36,324 bases of DNA from Alphaproteobacteria bacterium (lineage in GTDB: Bacteria > Pseudomonadota > Alphaproteobacteria > ATCC43930 > CGMCC-115725): positions 1 to 36,324 of the forward strand of contig JASHOB010000259.1 of the NCBI GenBank assembly GCA_030041335.1, read 5' to 3'. Shown in pieces: positions 1-8,342 of this stretch (positions are counted from its first letter, which is position 1; each line of letters starts with the position of its first letter). Below the pieces are notes generated by a model that made no database searches, was not told the DNA's origin, and was given only the letters and a program-made list of their open reading frames with translations. A program made the position numbers and the translations under genes.

Positions 1-419
1 GACGCCAGGTGTTCCGTCATCAGCAAATAGAGGAAAAAAGCAGTGGATAATACGGCAGGAATAACCGTCGAAAAATCAATCGACGCCTGAATGTCGTAGT
101 GAAGGACGGTAATCGGATAGGCAAACACATAATGCCAATTGTGTACGATCGAATTCATCAGCTCGAAAAACCACCACATTGGTATTGAAAACATAAAGAG
201 CCAAATGAACGACCTCCCCATCGCAGTTTGGAGCGACCTTCCAAAGGCGACCTGACTTAGCCCATTCACAACGAAGATGTAGCCGAGCCAAAGCGGGAAA
301 AACGCATATTGCGCAGCCCACCCGATGGAGGACCACGCCGCCGCCCAAGAGATCACAGTGAGAAGAATTCCGTAGCCGAGCAACCGCATGATTAGCTTAT
401 ACCGCGAGTGTCGGGCCAT
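1..419 (-). CDS. Integral membrane protein, C-terminus cut by window edge
   Basis: An open frame runs from an ATG at 417-419 leftwards off the edge without a stop, giving about 139 residues. The visible part is strongly hydrophobic: segments near residues 12-35 (LLGYGILLTVISWAAAW), 42-60 (YAFFPLWLGYIFVVNGL), 75-95 (FIWLFMFSIPMWWFFELMN) and 118-137 can each cross the membrane. The Trp/Phe-rich stretch WWFFELMNSIVHNWHY is reminiscent of uncharacterised multi-pass proteins, but I cannot name a family. A second in-frame ATG at 387-389 (Met11) is possible. No good ribosome binding site is visible before either. It is transcribed away from the rest of the window, so neighbours give no hint. That it is a real membrane protein is well supported; its function is unknown. 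Confidence 0.7.
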   Translation of the reverse strand, partial: MARHSRYKLIMRLLGYGILLTVISWAAAWSSIGWAAQYAFFPLWLGYIFVVNGLSQVAFGRSLQTAMGRSFIWLFMFSIPMWWFFELMNSIVHNWHYVFAYPITVLHYDIQASIDFSTVIPAVLSTAFFLYLLMTEHLA

Positions 420-900
420 AGGATGATCATGGTGCCCTTTGTCGGGCCGTCTCCGGACGATCGCCAGGCAGCTCCCGTGGGTCTGCGCTCCGCTCGAGAA
501 CGCGGCAGCAAGGACGTCGAACTGCCCCCAACTCAAGATCCCGGCAGCACATCAAGACGCCGCGCCGCGACAGCCGTCGCGAGGATCGCCTTGAGGTTGG
601 CCGCGACCAGACCGCCAGCGCGACGAGTCCGTCGTTGCGCAAAAGCGCGTGTGGCAATTGAGCGGGGCCACAAGTGGACTGACCGAGGCCGGGCAGCTCC
701 GTATCGGGGGGCTTCCGCGTCGCGCGGATGCTTGATATCTACTCCGACGAACCCCGTGAAATTGTCGGCGCCATGCTGGTCACGCTGCTTCCGGCATCGT
801 TTAGTTTAGCGACGGCAATGGGCGGACGCCTCGGTGACATCGCTCACCCGGATGCAAGGCGGCTCAATCCGTGGCCCCTTTCACCCAAATGAGCGAGCCG
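420..900. other. Intergenic stretch, no convincing gene
   Basis: No frame here gives a recognisable protein. The longer open frames at 408-809 (plus) and 427-657 (minus) are rich in Arg and Ser and look like read-through of GC-rich non-coding DNA. The best remaining candidate is a 54-codon plus-strand frame from the ATG at 728 to the TGA at 890-892 (starting MLDIYSDEPREIVGAML). It has reasonable codon use but no ribosome binding site and no recognised family; it could be the tail of a decayed gene. Confidence 0.5.
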
Positions 901-2508
901 CTACTCCGCGGGCCCGCGCCCCGTGGCGAGTTCGGGACTAACGTCGTGGTGGTGATGATGGGGCAGGAACTCGGCATACCGAGCGCATATCATCAACACA
1001 ACCGCGACGCCGAGATAGGCGACCGCGACGGTCACCGATTGGCCGACACCGATCGCTTCGCCGTGGATGAAGCCGAAAAAGGTGAGAATGGCACCGGCAA
1101 CGGCGAAGGCAGCCGCTTTCTCAAGCTGACGGTCGATGATGAAGACGGTGATGGCGCCCAGGATGATGCCGGCTAGCGTTGCGCCACCACCCAGTATGTC
1201 CAGCCCGTGATAATTCACTCCGTTTTGCAGAAGATGATCCATGCCGACGGCGTGGGCGTTGGTGCCCGCGGCGCCGAGAGCATTGTCGATCTGACCCTTG
1301 CCCCAGGCAGCGATCTGCGGCAGGAACGCGAGGATGATCGCGGGAGCGTGCGCCTTGGGCGATTCCTGAAACGCCTGCGAGCCGATCAGCATCCCGATAT
1401 AGAGCAGGATCGGCAGGATCGCGACCACTGGAATGGCAGCCATCATGACGGCGATGATGCCGAACCACGACAAGATCAGGATCATGATGCCGGTGAGCGC
1501 CGAATAGCCCATGCGGCCACCCATCGCCTTCCACCCGGGATGGCCGATATAGACCGCGTTGATGAACGGATTCCCCATAAGACAACCGATCAGGCTGATG
1601 ACGCCGTCCGCGGTGAGTACGCGGGTGGTGGGGAAGGAGTCGCCCGCGGCATGCGCGCTCTCGACATTGTCCATTGCCTCGACGAGATCGTAGATGCCGA
1701 AGGGGATTGCCGTCACCAGAATGATGCCAAGAAACTGGAAACCGTGAAAAACGTGACCGACTTCGGGTATCGGAAAGGAAAACCCGAAATTCGCCACCGA
1801 GCCGGCCAGACTACCCCAATTTAGCCCGCCGAAATTCATGCCGAAGATGTTCGATCCCCAGGCGATGATGCTGCCGGCGACGATTGCCACCAACCCCCCG
1901 GGCACACCGCCGAAATACTTCACGCCGCCGAACCAGTTGGCGAGAATGACGGCGAAGCAGATGACGCCGATCACCGGCGTGGAAAAGATCTGCGCCGCCG
2001 GGCTCATCGAGATGAAAGTGATTGAGATACCGGCGAGCGATCCAAGGAGCGCAGCGCGGGGCGTGATCTTGCGTACCCACGGTGCGATGAAGCCGCCCGC
2101 CATCAGTACGAAACTCTGAATGAATACCCAGGTCAGTCCGGCTTCCCACGCCTGAATCGGATCGTGCGTCTTTCCAAGGATCGGCAGCATGATGACGAAG
2201 GTGACGACGAACATGTGCGGCACGCTGACGCCAGAGGGCAACGCGCAGACATTGGTCCTGCCCTCTTTCTTCGCCAGACGGTATGCCAGCCAGGCGTAGT
2301 ACATGGTCGACAGGAACAACATCAGCCCCGTCGCGGGGAGAATGCGTCCGAACACCAGCTGATCCGGCATCTTGAGGACGAAGCGCAACAACCCGGACAA
2401 TACCAGGACATTAACCAGGATGTTGGTGCCGAAACCGAAGAACGCATTGAGGTCGCCGGCAACCCAGAGCTTGGGTTTGAATCCCACGACGCTGTTCGAC
2501 ATGCTCAT
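901..2508 (-). CDS. AzgA-like NCS2 family nucleobase/ureide permease
   Basis: A 535-residue multi-pass inner-membrane transporter of the xanthine/uracil permease superfamily (PF00860), closest in pattern to the AzgA-like branch. Seen in the sequence: N-terminal VAGDLNAFFGFGTNILVN, many hydrophobic segments, and near residues 290-350 the block MDNVESAHAAGD...LTADGVISLIG...GNPFINAVYIG...MGGRMGYSALTG. This block aligns with the AzgA region that normally reads GTST..TSYVES and lines the substrate site; the altered residues suggest a substrate other than adenine or hypoxanthine. The C-terminus carries a natural run of five His (PHHHHHD). The gene follows the biuret-hydrolase-like gene by 40 bp on the same strand, so the two are probably one operon and the permease may import that enzyme's substrate or a precursor. 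A start at 2502 is also possible. Confidence 0.85.
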   Translation of the reverse strand: MSMSNSVVGFKPKLWVAGDLNAFFGFGTNILVNVLVLSGLLRFVLKMPDQLVFGRILPATGLMLFLSTMYYAWLAYRLAKKEGRTNVCALPSGVSVPHMFVVTFVIMLPILGKTHDPIQAWEAGLTWVFIQSFVLMAGGFIAPWVRKITPRAALLGSLAGISITFISMSPAAQIFSTPVIGVICFAVILANWFGGVKYFGGVPGGLVAIVAGSIIAWGSNIFGMNFGGLNWGSLAGSVANFGFSFPIPEVGHVFHGFQFLGIILVTAIPFGIYDLVEAMDNVESAHAAGDSFPTTRVLTADGVISLIGCLMGNPFINAVYIGHPGWKAMGGRMGYSALTGIMILILSWFGIIAVMMAAIPVVAILPILLYIGMLIGSQAFQESPKAHAPAIILAFLPQIAAWGKGQIDNALGAAGTNAHAVGMDHLLQNGVNYHGLDILGGGATLAGIILGAITVFIIDRQLEKAAAFAVAGAILTFFGFIHGEAIGVGQSVTVAVAYLGVAVVLMICARYAEFLPHHHHHDVSPELATGRGPAE

Positions 2509-2512
2509 CGTC

Positions 2513-2522
2513 TACCCCCCCC
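2513..2522 (-). promoter_or_regulatory. Unusual G8 ribosome binding site of the permease
   Basis: On the minus strand a run of eight G residues (plus-strand C tract at 2515-2522) ends six bases before the ATG at 2508. It is the only Shine-Dalgarno-like element and supports the 2508 start. A homopolymer of this length in a ribosome binding site is prone to slippage. Confidence 0.45.
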
Positions 2523-2548
2523 GTTGGTTGCCGCCCGCCGATCCGCCC

Positions 2549-3232
2549 TCAGATTTTTCTTACCGCGCCGATCACATCGGCGGATTTGCCCACCCATCCA
2601 AATATGCCGCCCTGCGCCTTGACCATTCGCAGGCCCATCTCGTGGAACTCGGGAAAATACGAACCCACGCAATCCTCGAGCACGAGGCAGTCATAGCCGC
2701 GGTCGTTGGCCTCGCGCACGGTGGTGTTGACGCAGACTTCGGTGGTGACGCCGGTAACGACGAGCTGGGTCACTCCGCGATTCTGCAGGATGGCGTGGAG
2801 ATCGGTGGCGAAGAAGGCGCCTTTTCCCGGCTTGTCGACGACCGGCTCGCCGGCCTTTGGATAAAGTTCCGGAATGATGTCGTGTCCCGCTTCGCCCCGC
2901 ACCAGGATGCGCCCCATCGGTCCGGGATCGCCGATCCTCTTGGCGCCGTGGCCGCGAACCCGCTTTGCCTCTGGCAGATCGGCGAGATCGGGACGATGAC
3001 CTTCTCTGGTGTGGATGGCGAGGAGACCGGCCTCGCGCCACGCCCCGAGCAGGCGCCGATTGGGCTCGATCGTGCGGCGCAATTGGCCGACATCGTTACC
3101 GAGCGTTTCGCCGAAGCCACCCGGTTCAAGAAAGTCGCGCTGCATGTCGATGATCAAAAGCGCGCAGTGCCGAGGGCATAGTTCGAAAGGGTAGGGCTCG
3201 GCGGCAACCGTCCGGATCTCGTCATTTCCCAT
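2549..3232 (-). CDS. Isochorismatase-fold cysteine amidohydrolase, biuret-hydrolase-like
   Basis: A 227-residue cytoplasmic hydrolase of the isochorismatase superfamily (PF00857) with the complete Asp-Lys-Cys triad: D29 in [11 protein letters not shown]134 in [10 protein letters not shown] and C167 in [20 protein letters not shown]. The blocks [39 protein letters not shown] and KAQGGIFG match what I recall of rhizobial biuret amidohydrolase (BiuH) closely. The likely reaction is hydrolysis of biuret or a related ureide to allophanate or carbamate plus ammonia. Ureidoacrylate hydrolase (RutB) and N-carbamoylsarcosine amidohydrolase are alternatives from the same fold. Start at the ATG 3230-3232 with GGACGGGGAC shortly upstream. 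The permease follows by 40 bp. No allophanate or cyanuric acid hydrolase gene lies in this window. Confidence 0.85.
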   Translation of the reverse strand: MGNDEIRTVAAEPYPFELCPRHCALLIIDMQRDFLEPGGFGETLGNDVGQLRRTIEPNRRLLGAWREAGLLAIHTREGHRPDLADLPEAKRVRGHGAKRIGDPGPMGRILVRGEAGHDIIPELYPKAGEPVVDKPGKGAFFATDLHAILQNRGVTQLVVTGVTTEVCVNTTVREANDRGYDCLVLEDCVGSYFPEFHEMGLRMVKAQGGIFGWVGKSADVIGAVRKI

Positions 3233-3247
3233 CGACGTCCCCGTCCT

Positions 3248-3257
3248 GCATACAATT
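3248..3257 (-). promoter_or_regulatory. Putative operator copy 1 (ATTGTATGCA)
   Basis: On the minus strand the sequence is ATTGTATGCA, 16-25 bases upstream of the biuret-hydrolase-like start. It is an exact copy of the element at 3398-3407. The TTGTATGCAA-like symmetry resembles operators of FCD-type GntR regulators; that assignment is an inference, and no regulator gene is in the window. Confidence 0.4.
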
Positions 3258-3397
3258 CCCCGGTGATACGCCCAGCAATTCGGGTGCCAGAATGGCGGCG
3301 TTGGCGATTACGCAGATAAATCAGGCTGATAGGGAAAGAATGCGGGCAACGACGCCCGCCACATGATGACTGTATTTCGAGCAGGCACGCCGATCTT

Positions 3398-3407
3398 GCA
3401 TACAATC
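3398..3407 (-). promoter_or_regulatory. Putative operator copy 2 (ATTGTATGCA)
   Basis: Second exact copy of ATTGTATGCA, 150 bp upstream of the first. Here the symmetry extends to TTGTATGCAA (3397-3406), a near-palindrome. Two copies in the leader of a single operon suggest a dimeric regulator that may loop the DNA. Confidence 0.4.
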
Positions 3408-3737
3408 CGGGCAGGTGCCGCCGAATTTGCCCGTGCCAGCCGGTTCGGCCGGCGCCGCTTGCGCCATCGCGGTACGCCATGTCGACTAAGGCATCATCGA
3501 TTCAGTCCTTGGACGGGGGACCCCGCGGGTGGCGACGTTGGTGGCAGGCGCGCCGGCAATGACGGGCCGTCTGATCGCACGCATCGCGATACACGCTCGC
3601 TGCTCGTGCGGCGCCGCGATAATCCCAGCTTGACGATAAGGACAAATCTCCAACACCGATGACAAGATCCGATGGTTTCGGGATCTTGATATCAATAGTG
3701 TCGTCAGCGGGAGGCGTTTCCAGCTCATTCTTGCGTG

Positions 3738-4658
3738 ATGTCGATGTGGCCGTTTCGTTACCCGATCCTTCCTGTCCTGCTCCTTGTCTCGGCGTTGTTC
3801 GTTCCGCCAGCGGCGAGTATCGCGGCGCCGCTCGATCGTGAGTTCCAAGAATGTACGCAATGTCCTGTGATGGTCGCCATCCCCGCGGGCAAATTCATGA
3901 TGGGGAGTCGGAAATCGGAACGTGGCCGCTTCGATTCCGAAGGTCCTCAGCATCTTGTCCGGGTTCGGGCCTTCGCGATCGGCAAATATGATGTGACGAC
4001 GGCGCAGTTCCGAATCTTTCTGCAGCAGACCGAATATCAACCGAGACCGTGCGATCCCATTCTCGGTCTCACTTGGCAGTCACCAGGACGCGGAATGGTG
4101 TACCCGCCTGGTCCGGTCGAAGAGCCCCGATGGCCCGCTACGTGCCTAAGCTGGAACGACGCGCTGGCTTATATTCGTTGGTTGAACGACAGAGTGCGTA
4201 ACCTGCCTTCAGCCCGCCAGTCGCGCGGCGGCCCGTACCGACTGCCAAGCGAAGCCGAGTGGGAATATGCCGCGCGTGCGGGCACCTCCACCTCGCGGTG
4301 GTGGGGTGACCGTGTCGGTGCCGGCAACGCCAACTGCAACGGCTGCGGCAGCAAGTGGGATGGTCAGCTCCTCGCTCCGGTGGGCAGCTTCGGACCCAAC
4401 CCGTTTGGGCTTTACGATATGCTGGGCAATGTCTGGCAGTGGACAAGCGATTGCTGGAACGACAGCTACGTTGGAGCACCAGCGGATGCCCGGCCGTGGC
4501 AAACCGGCGATTGCGCCGATCGCGTGATCCGCGGCGGGTCTTGGAGCAATGTTCCGATCTATATACGTTCCGCAACGCGAAGCAGGAACAAAGCTTCCGG
4601 AGGCGATGTCGACTATTCGAACTATGTCGGATTTCGCGTCGCTCGCTCACTGCCTTAA
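3738..4658 (+). CDS. Exported SUMF1-fold protein without the catalytic Cys pair
   Basis: A 306-residue protein of the formylglycine-generating-enzyme family (PF03781). It begins with a Sec-type signal peptide (WPFRYPILPVLLLVSALFV, cleavage near AASIAA). The domain follows: CTQCPVMVAIPAGKFMMGS, a DSEGPQHLVRV block, WNDALAYIRWLND, YRLPSEAEWEYAARAG, GLYDMLGNVWQWTSDCW, DRVIRGGSW and the terminal VGFRVARS. These are the core SUMF1 motifs. In true FGEs the stretch between the RGGSW motif and the AARS motif carries the two active-site cysteines; here it reads SNVPIYIRSATRSRN, with no Cys. It is therefore probably a substrate-binding or structural relative that acts outside the inner membrane. Start choice is uncertain: GTG 3735, ATG 3738 or ATG 3744, none with a well-placed ribosome binding site. 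It ends 28 bp from the convergent TonB-like gene. Confidence 0.85.
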   Translation: MSMWPFRYPILPVLLLVSALFVPPAASIAAPLDREFQECTQCPVMVAIPAGKFMMGSRKSERGRFDSEGPQHLVRVRAFAIGKYDVTTAQFRIFLQQTEYQPRPCDPILGLTWQSPGRGMVYPPGPVEEPRWPATCLSWNDALAYIRWLNDRVRNLPSARQSRGGPYRLPSEAEWEYAARAGTSTSRWWGDRVGAGNANCNGCGSKWDGQLLAPVGSFGPNPFGLYDMLGNVWQWTSDCWNDSYVGAPADARPWQTGDCADRVIRGGSWSNVPIYIRSATRSRNKASGGDVDYSNYVGFRVARSLP

Positions 4659-4686
4659 GGGAATCGGTGTGGCTGACTGTCGCCGA

Positions 4687-5607
4687 TCACTGGAGGACCT
4701 GTCTCGAAGCGAAGTCGACGACGATGTCCGTGGCGAAAGCGTAGGTTCCCGCGGGCAAGGTCAGTGGCGACGACAACAGAACGGCATTGCGCGCGCTCAG
4801 CGCAAAATCGTGGTAGGCACTATCCGAACGAAAACGTTCATTATCGACGATGTCTGCGCGACGCACCCTGCCGTCGGGTGAAAACCTGATGCGAATAGCG
4901 ACGACCCAATCGCGCGCCCCGAGCTGCGCGCGATCGAGATTCCACCGCCGTTCGACCTGGGCCCGGATGAGATCTCTCACCGCGTAAGAGGCATAGCGGC
5001 CAGAGACCGTATCGGCACTGGCAGCGGTCATGTTGGAGATTCCGGCGCCATCCTCTTGGCGGGCGTTATTCGACGTCGGCCGCACCGTCTGGCGCAGGCC
5101 CGCCAACAATTTGAGGCGCGCCGCCAGCTGCTCATTGGGAGACAGCCGCTGCGCCCGCGCAATCGGGGTTGTTGGTCGCGAAACCGACCTGACCACCATT
5201 CTCGAACTGTTTGTTTCGTGCTTCGGTTTCTGTGTCGCCCCGGACTCCGGCGCAGACGGTTCAACCGGTCTAAGCGGTTGCGGTTGTGGCGCGACGATCG
5301 GGGCCAACGCAGCCTGCGCCGATTGGGGCAGAGGCAGGGCCTTGGTCTTTTCCTGTGGGATCGGTGCCGTCTGAGACGAAGGCGGCGAGGTTGATTTATC
5401 GCCGAGTCGGACCAGATTGACCGCCAGCACCCTTGTGCTCGGTGGCGGCGCCTGATTTTCCCATGCCAGGACGATCAGACCCAGCACCAGCCCGTGCAAA
5501 GCCAATGAGCCGACGAAGCCGCTTCGCATCCGCGTTCCGTACCGGCTGGCCGTCAGGGCATCGGCACAGTCCAGCTGCTTCACCTCGGATATGTCGACCA
5601 TGGCCAT
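4687..5607 (-). CDS. TonB/TolA-like periplasm-spanning energy transducer
   Basis: A 306-residue protein with the classic order: short cytoplasmic N-terminus, one membrane helix (about residues 30-49, FVGSLALHGLVLGLIVLAW) with the SxxxH pattern of TonB (SLALH), a Pro/Ala/Gln-rich linker (about 52-130), then a basic stretch and a C-terminal domain (about 205-306). The latter contains YAVRDLIRAQVERRWNLD and WVVAIRIRFSPDGRV, typical of TonB/TolA C-terminal folds. It would couple the proton-motive force to an outer-membrane partner or stabilise the envelope. No exbB/exbD or receptor gene is nearby, so its partner is unknown. ATG at 5599-5601 is an alternative start. It converges on the SUMF1-like gene. 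Confidence 0.8.
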   Translation of the reverse strand: MAMVDISEVKQLDCADALTASRYGTRMRSGFVGSLALHGLVLGLIVLAWENQAPPPSTRVLAVNLVRLGDKSTSPPSSQTAPIPQEKTKALPLPQSAQAALAPIVAPQPQPLRPVEPSAPESGATQKPKHETNSSRMVVRSVSRPTTPIARAQRLSPNEQLAARLKLLAGLRQTVRPTSNNARQEDGAGISNMTAASADTVSGRYASYAVRDLIRAQVERRWNLDRAQLGARDWVVAIRIRFSPDGRVRRADIVDNERFRSDSAYHDFALSARNAVLLSSPLTLPAGTYAFATDIVVDFASRQVLQ

Positions 5608-5994
5608 CCGTTCGCGGCCGCGCTGGGCCGCTAAGCCAACTCTAGCGCTTCACCTCCGACGGCGGCAATGTCGCCGCCCAACTCCAGCGCCGCCGACAGC
5701 GCACGTCCACAAGCCCAGGATTTCCGTATTCTTAATGTCGCGGGATTGGTTGCGAGATGCCGGGCGTCGGCGGTTCGTCCCCTGATTATCCCAGTGTTAT
5801 CCACCACGCGGTCCCGGGCTGTTGCAACTCCAGAAGAAGGGGCATCAAGCGCGGCTTGGCCATATAAATAGCGGCGTTGTCTTCCGTTGTCGCTCCTGCG
5901 CAAGGCAATGATGCGAAACGCTTGCTTGTCGACATAAAACTGTCATAAGAGGAACGGTCATAAGAGTACCAAAATAATTACGCATGAGGTTTTC
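5608..5994. promoter_or_regulatory. Divergent intergenic region upstream of TonB-like and CYTH-CHAD genes
   Basis: No recognisable protein in about 390 bp. The right end is more AT-rich than its surroundings (around 5930-5985), as expected for a promoter of the plus-strand gene, and contains the tandem repeat listed separately. Confidence 0.4.
5942..5966 (+). repeat. Perfect 10-bp tandem repeat GTCATAAGAG
   Basis: GTCATAAGAG occurs at 5942-5951 and again at 5957-5966, a 15-bp period, ending 28 bp before the GTG start of the CYTH-CHAD gene. The leading CTGTCATAA / CGGTCATAA recalls Pho-box half-sites, but Pho-box halves repeat every 11 bp, so this is at best an atypical regulator site. Confidence 0.5.
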
Positions 5995-7575
5995 GTGGGC
6001 GACGCACGCATCGCGCTCGCGGCATCGCCGAGCCAAATACCAGCATTGAAGCGAGCTCTCGAGGAGATCGGTGCGTTGGCGACAGAAACGTCGCCCATTG
6101 TTCGCACGTACTACGATTCGCCCGATTTCCGATTGTTTCAGAAGGGCTTGTGCTTATCTGTTCAGCCTCAAGCGTCGAATTGGGTCCAGATGCTGAAGGC
6201 AATCGGCCCGGTCAGCGGCTGGGGGTTTGTGCCGGACCACTGGCGGGATGCTATCGCGGCTGACCAACCGGATCGCAACGCGCCCGAGACTGGTCCGTTG
6301 CTGGCTATGGTCGTCGACGATGACTTGCGGCCGCTTTTCAAAGTCCAGCTGACGCCAACCATTTTCAGGGTGCGCGCCGATCCCGGCGCTGAAATCACCG
6401 CCATGATCGGGGAGGGAGAAATCTTCCTAGCGGACGGCGAGGTCGCGGAACCGCTAGTGGAAGTCGAACTTGCCCTCGATCGTGGCGCGCCCGCCGCTCT
6501 TTATGACCTGGCTCTCAGACTGCTTGACGTGATCCCGCTTCGGTTACAGCCGGACGGAGAAGTTGAGCGTGGCTACCGGCTTGCTGGAGCGACACCTGAG
6601 CGCAATAGGGCAAAGCCATTTTCCCGCGAGCACCCCATGACCCTAGAAGCGCTCCTGCAAAAAGCAGCAGACGAGTGTCTCGGGGAATTGCTTAGCAACG
6701 AGCGCGCGGCGCTGGCGGGGGAGCCGGCGGCTTTTCATCAAATGCGCGTCGCGTTGCGACGGCTTCGCTCGGTGCTCTCGACCGTCAAGGCGATGCTCCC
6801 GGCTGAACACTACCGGTCCGTGCAAGCTGATTTGAAGTGGATGGCCGGCAGCCTGGCGCCCGCGCGTGACTGGGATGTAATGATGGCGGATCTGATCCCC
6901 CCGATTCAGTCCATCCTTCCGGAGGATGCCGATCTGAAGCGACTTGTCGCGACGGCCAAGCGGCAGCGCCGCGCAGCGTGCGAGATGGCCAGGTCTGTGA
7001 TCGAGTCACGCCGGTATATCGAGACGCTATTGAAGCTGGCCCGCTGGTTCGCGTCGCGCGGCTGGCGTGATCAGCCGGCATCTGAAAATTCCGCTCCCCT
7101 GTTCGCTCCTGTGGCGGTGGTGGCGCCGGCACTAATCGAGCGGCGTTGGCGCCAAGTCCGCAGGCGCAGCAAGGGCTTTGCCAAGTTGACGCAGGAGGAG
7201 CGCCACGAATTCCGGATCGCACTCAAGAAACTTCGCTACATGATCGAGGTCGGCGGCGAGGCATTTGATGCTCGTGACGTCAAGATCCTCATCAAGCGGG
7301 TAAAGCCGCTGCAAGAGGAACTTGGTCATATCAATGACATTCGCATCGCGCAGCGATTGATCAAGCATGTTGCGCATGCAGCCGGCGACGGTGCCGGCGA
7401 GCTCAGCCAAGACGCCGGGTTGGTTCTAGGTTGGCATATTCGCGGCATGGCCGAAGACGAGCCAAAGCTTCAACGCAACGTGCGACGCTTGCGAAAAGCG
7501 AGGCCCTTCTGGCGCGATATGGGGGAGTGGCCGACCGCCGGTGCCGTCGCCGAAGCTGAAAACCTGGTACCCTAG
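5995..7575 (+). CDS. CYTH-CHAD domain protein with degenerate CYTH half
   Basis: A 526-residue protein. Residues 1-200 resemble a CYTH triphosphatase domain (YYDSPDFRLFQKGLCLSV at 39-56, ADGEVAEPLVEVELAL at 146-161). Residues 215-526 form a CHAD domain (PF05235) with both conserved basic helices intact: HQMRVALRRLRS (248-259) and HEFRIALKKLRY (404-415). CHAD domains bind polyphosphate. The N-terminal ExExK metal-binding motif that defines active CYTH enzymes is absent (ARIALAA at that place), and the basic pair usually found after the GL-L motif reads LSVQ. The triphosphatase half is therefore likely inactive, leaving a polyphosphate-binding role. The GTG start is supported by TGAGG six bases upstream; extending upstream in frame does not restore an ExExK motif. 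Confidence 0.85.
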   Translation: MGDARIALAASPSQIPALKRALEEIGALATETSPIVRTYYDSPDFRLFQKGLCLSVQPQASNWVQMLKAIGPVSGWGFVPDHWRDAIAADQPDRNAPETGPLLAMVVDDDLRPLFKVQLTPTIFRVRADPGAEITAMIGEGEIFLADGEVAEPLVEVELALDRGAPAALYDLALRLLDVIPLRLQPDGEVERGYRLAGATPERNRAKPFSREHPMTLEALLQKAADECLGELLSNERAALAGEPAAFHQMRVALRRLRSVLSTVKAMLPAEHYRSVQADLKWMAGSLAPARDWDVMMADLIPPIQSILPEDADLKRLVATAKRQRRAACEMARSVIESRRYIETLLKLARWFASRGWRDQPASENSAPLFAPVAVVAPALIERRWRQVRRRSKGFAKLTQEERHEFRIALKKLRYMIEVGGEAFDARDVKILIKRVKPLQEELGHINDIRIAQRLIKHVAHAAGDGAGELSQDAGLVLGWHIRGMAEDEPKLQRNVRRLRKARPFWRDMGEWPTAGAVAEAENLVP

Positions 7576-8342
7576 CGGCCCGCGTGAGTGCGGCTTCCTA
7601 ACCTTGGTGTGTGGAAATTTTGCCAAACGATAGCGCCGTCGTCGGCTGCTGTTATCCGGTGCGCATTTTGGCGGGGCGAAGCGGCGCCTGAGGTGCCCTT
7701 TGACAAGCATCTTCCGCAAACGCGACCTCTCCACGGCGCCATCGTTGGGGCACGACGTTTCTTGCCATCGATACCCATACAATCACGAACTTGCCATTCC
7801 GAAGCAGGATGTTGCCGCCGCGGCATGTGAGACCATCGCCCAATATCCCGAGCATCACCGCTTTTGGTATATGGTACGACGAACGGCATGATGCCGCGTG
7901 CCCGTCGGTACACCCGTGCCTGCGGAAAACGGCTGGCACCTTGCGACTACGGCGTTATGATCGCGGCGCACGCGTCTTAAATGACAAAATGTCTGCGCGG
8001 GTGATCGCTGATCGGGAGGGAGCCTTCATCTCAAGCGCTCGCTACCGGCTCGCCGGCGCAGTTGATGCAACAAAGAGCGGCACGCCTTTGACGGCGCAGT
8101 TGCTTTCGCGGGGCAGAGCCAGAAGTAAAGACGAGCTCCCCAAAGGCGTCGGTAACGCTGGTGAGGGCCGCATGGGATATCCACGGGTTGAATTTGCGCA
8201 GCACGGACGAGTTCGCCTTGAGAAAACTGTGTCCTTCATCGTTTCCGGCGACGGAAGCAGGGTTGGCCGCGCGCCGCCCGCGCCGCCCTCAGCGGGCGAT
8301 AGCGTCTCGCCGCATCGCGCGTTCATCTGCACCATCGCCAGG
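7576..8342. other. Long intergenic stretch without recognisable gene
   Basis: About 770 bp. A plus-strand frame stays open from 7791 into the next gene, but residues before 8343 are low-complexity Arg/Pro/Ser text with no signal peptide or domain, so I treat it as non-coding. A 63-codon frame at 7700-7891 and minus-strand frames at 7426-7939 show no family resemblance. Either leader DNA or an eroded gene. Confidence 0.45.

Larger units (their letters stand above)
3233..3737. promoter_or_regulatory. Divergent intergenic region between hydrolase operon and SUMF1-like gene
   Basis: About 500 bp separate the divergent starts. The left half holds the two ATTGTATGCA copies. The right half has a perfect 8-bp inverted repeat, CAAGATCC (3663-3670) and GGATCTTG (3681-3688) with a 10-base loop, about 50 bp before the SUMF1-like start. 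I see no credible protein in either strand; the long minus-strand frame reaching into 3486 is a shadow of the SUMF1-like gene. Confidence 0.4.

Noticed and set aside
3486-4040. 184-codon minus-strand ORF over the SUMF1-like gene
   Set aside because: Antisense shadow of a well-supported gene; Arg/His-rich with no motif.
5940-5964. Canonical Pho box before the CYTH-CHAD gene
   Set aside because: The repeats are 15 bp apart, while Pho-box half-sites repeat every 11 bp; reported only as a tandem repeat.
7791-8342. Upstream extension of the glutamate-receptor-like frame by 184 codons
   Set aside because: The text is low-complexity, has no domain, and would bury the signal helix inside the protein.
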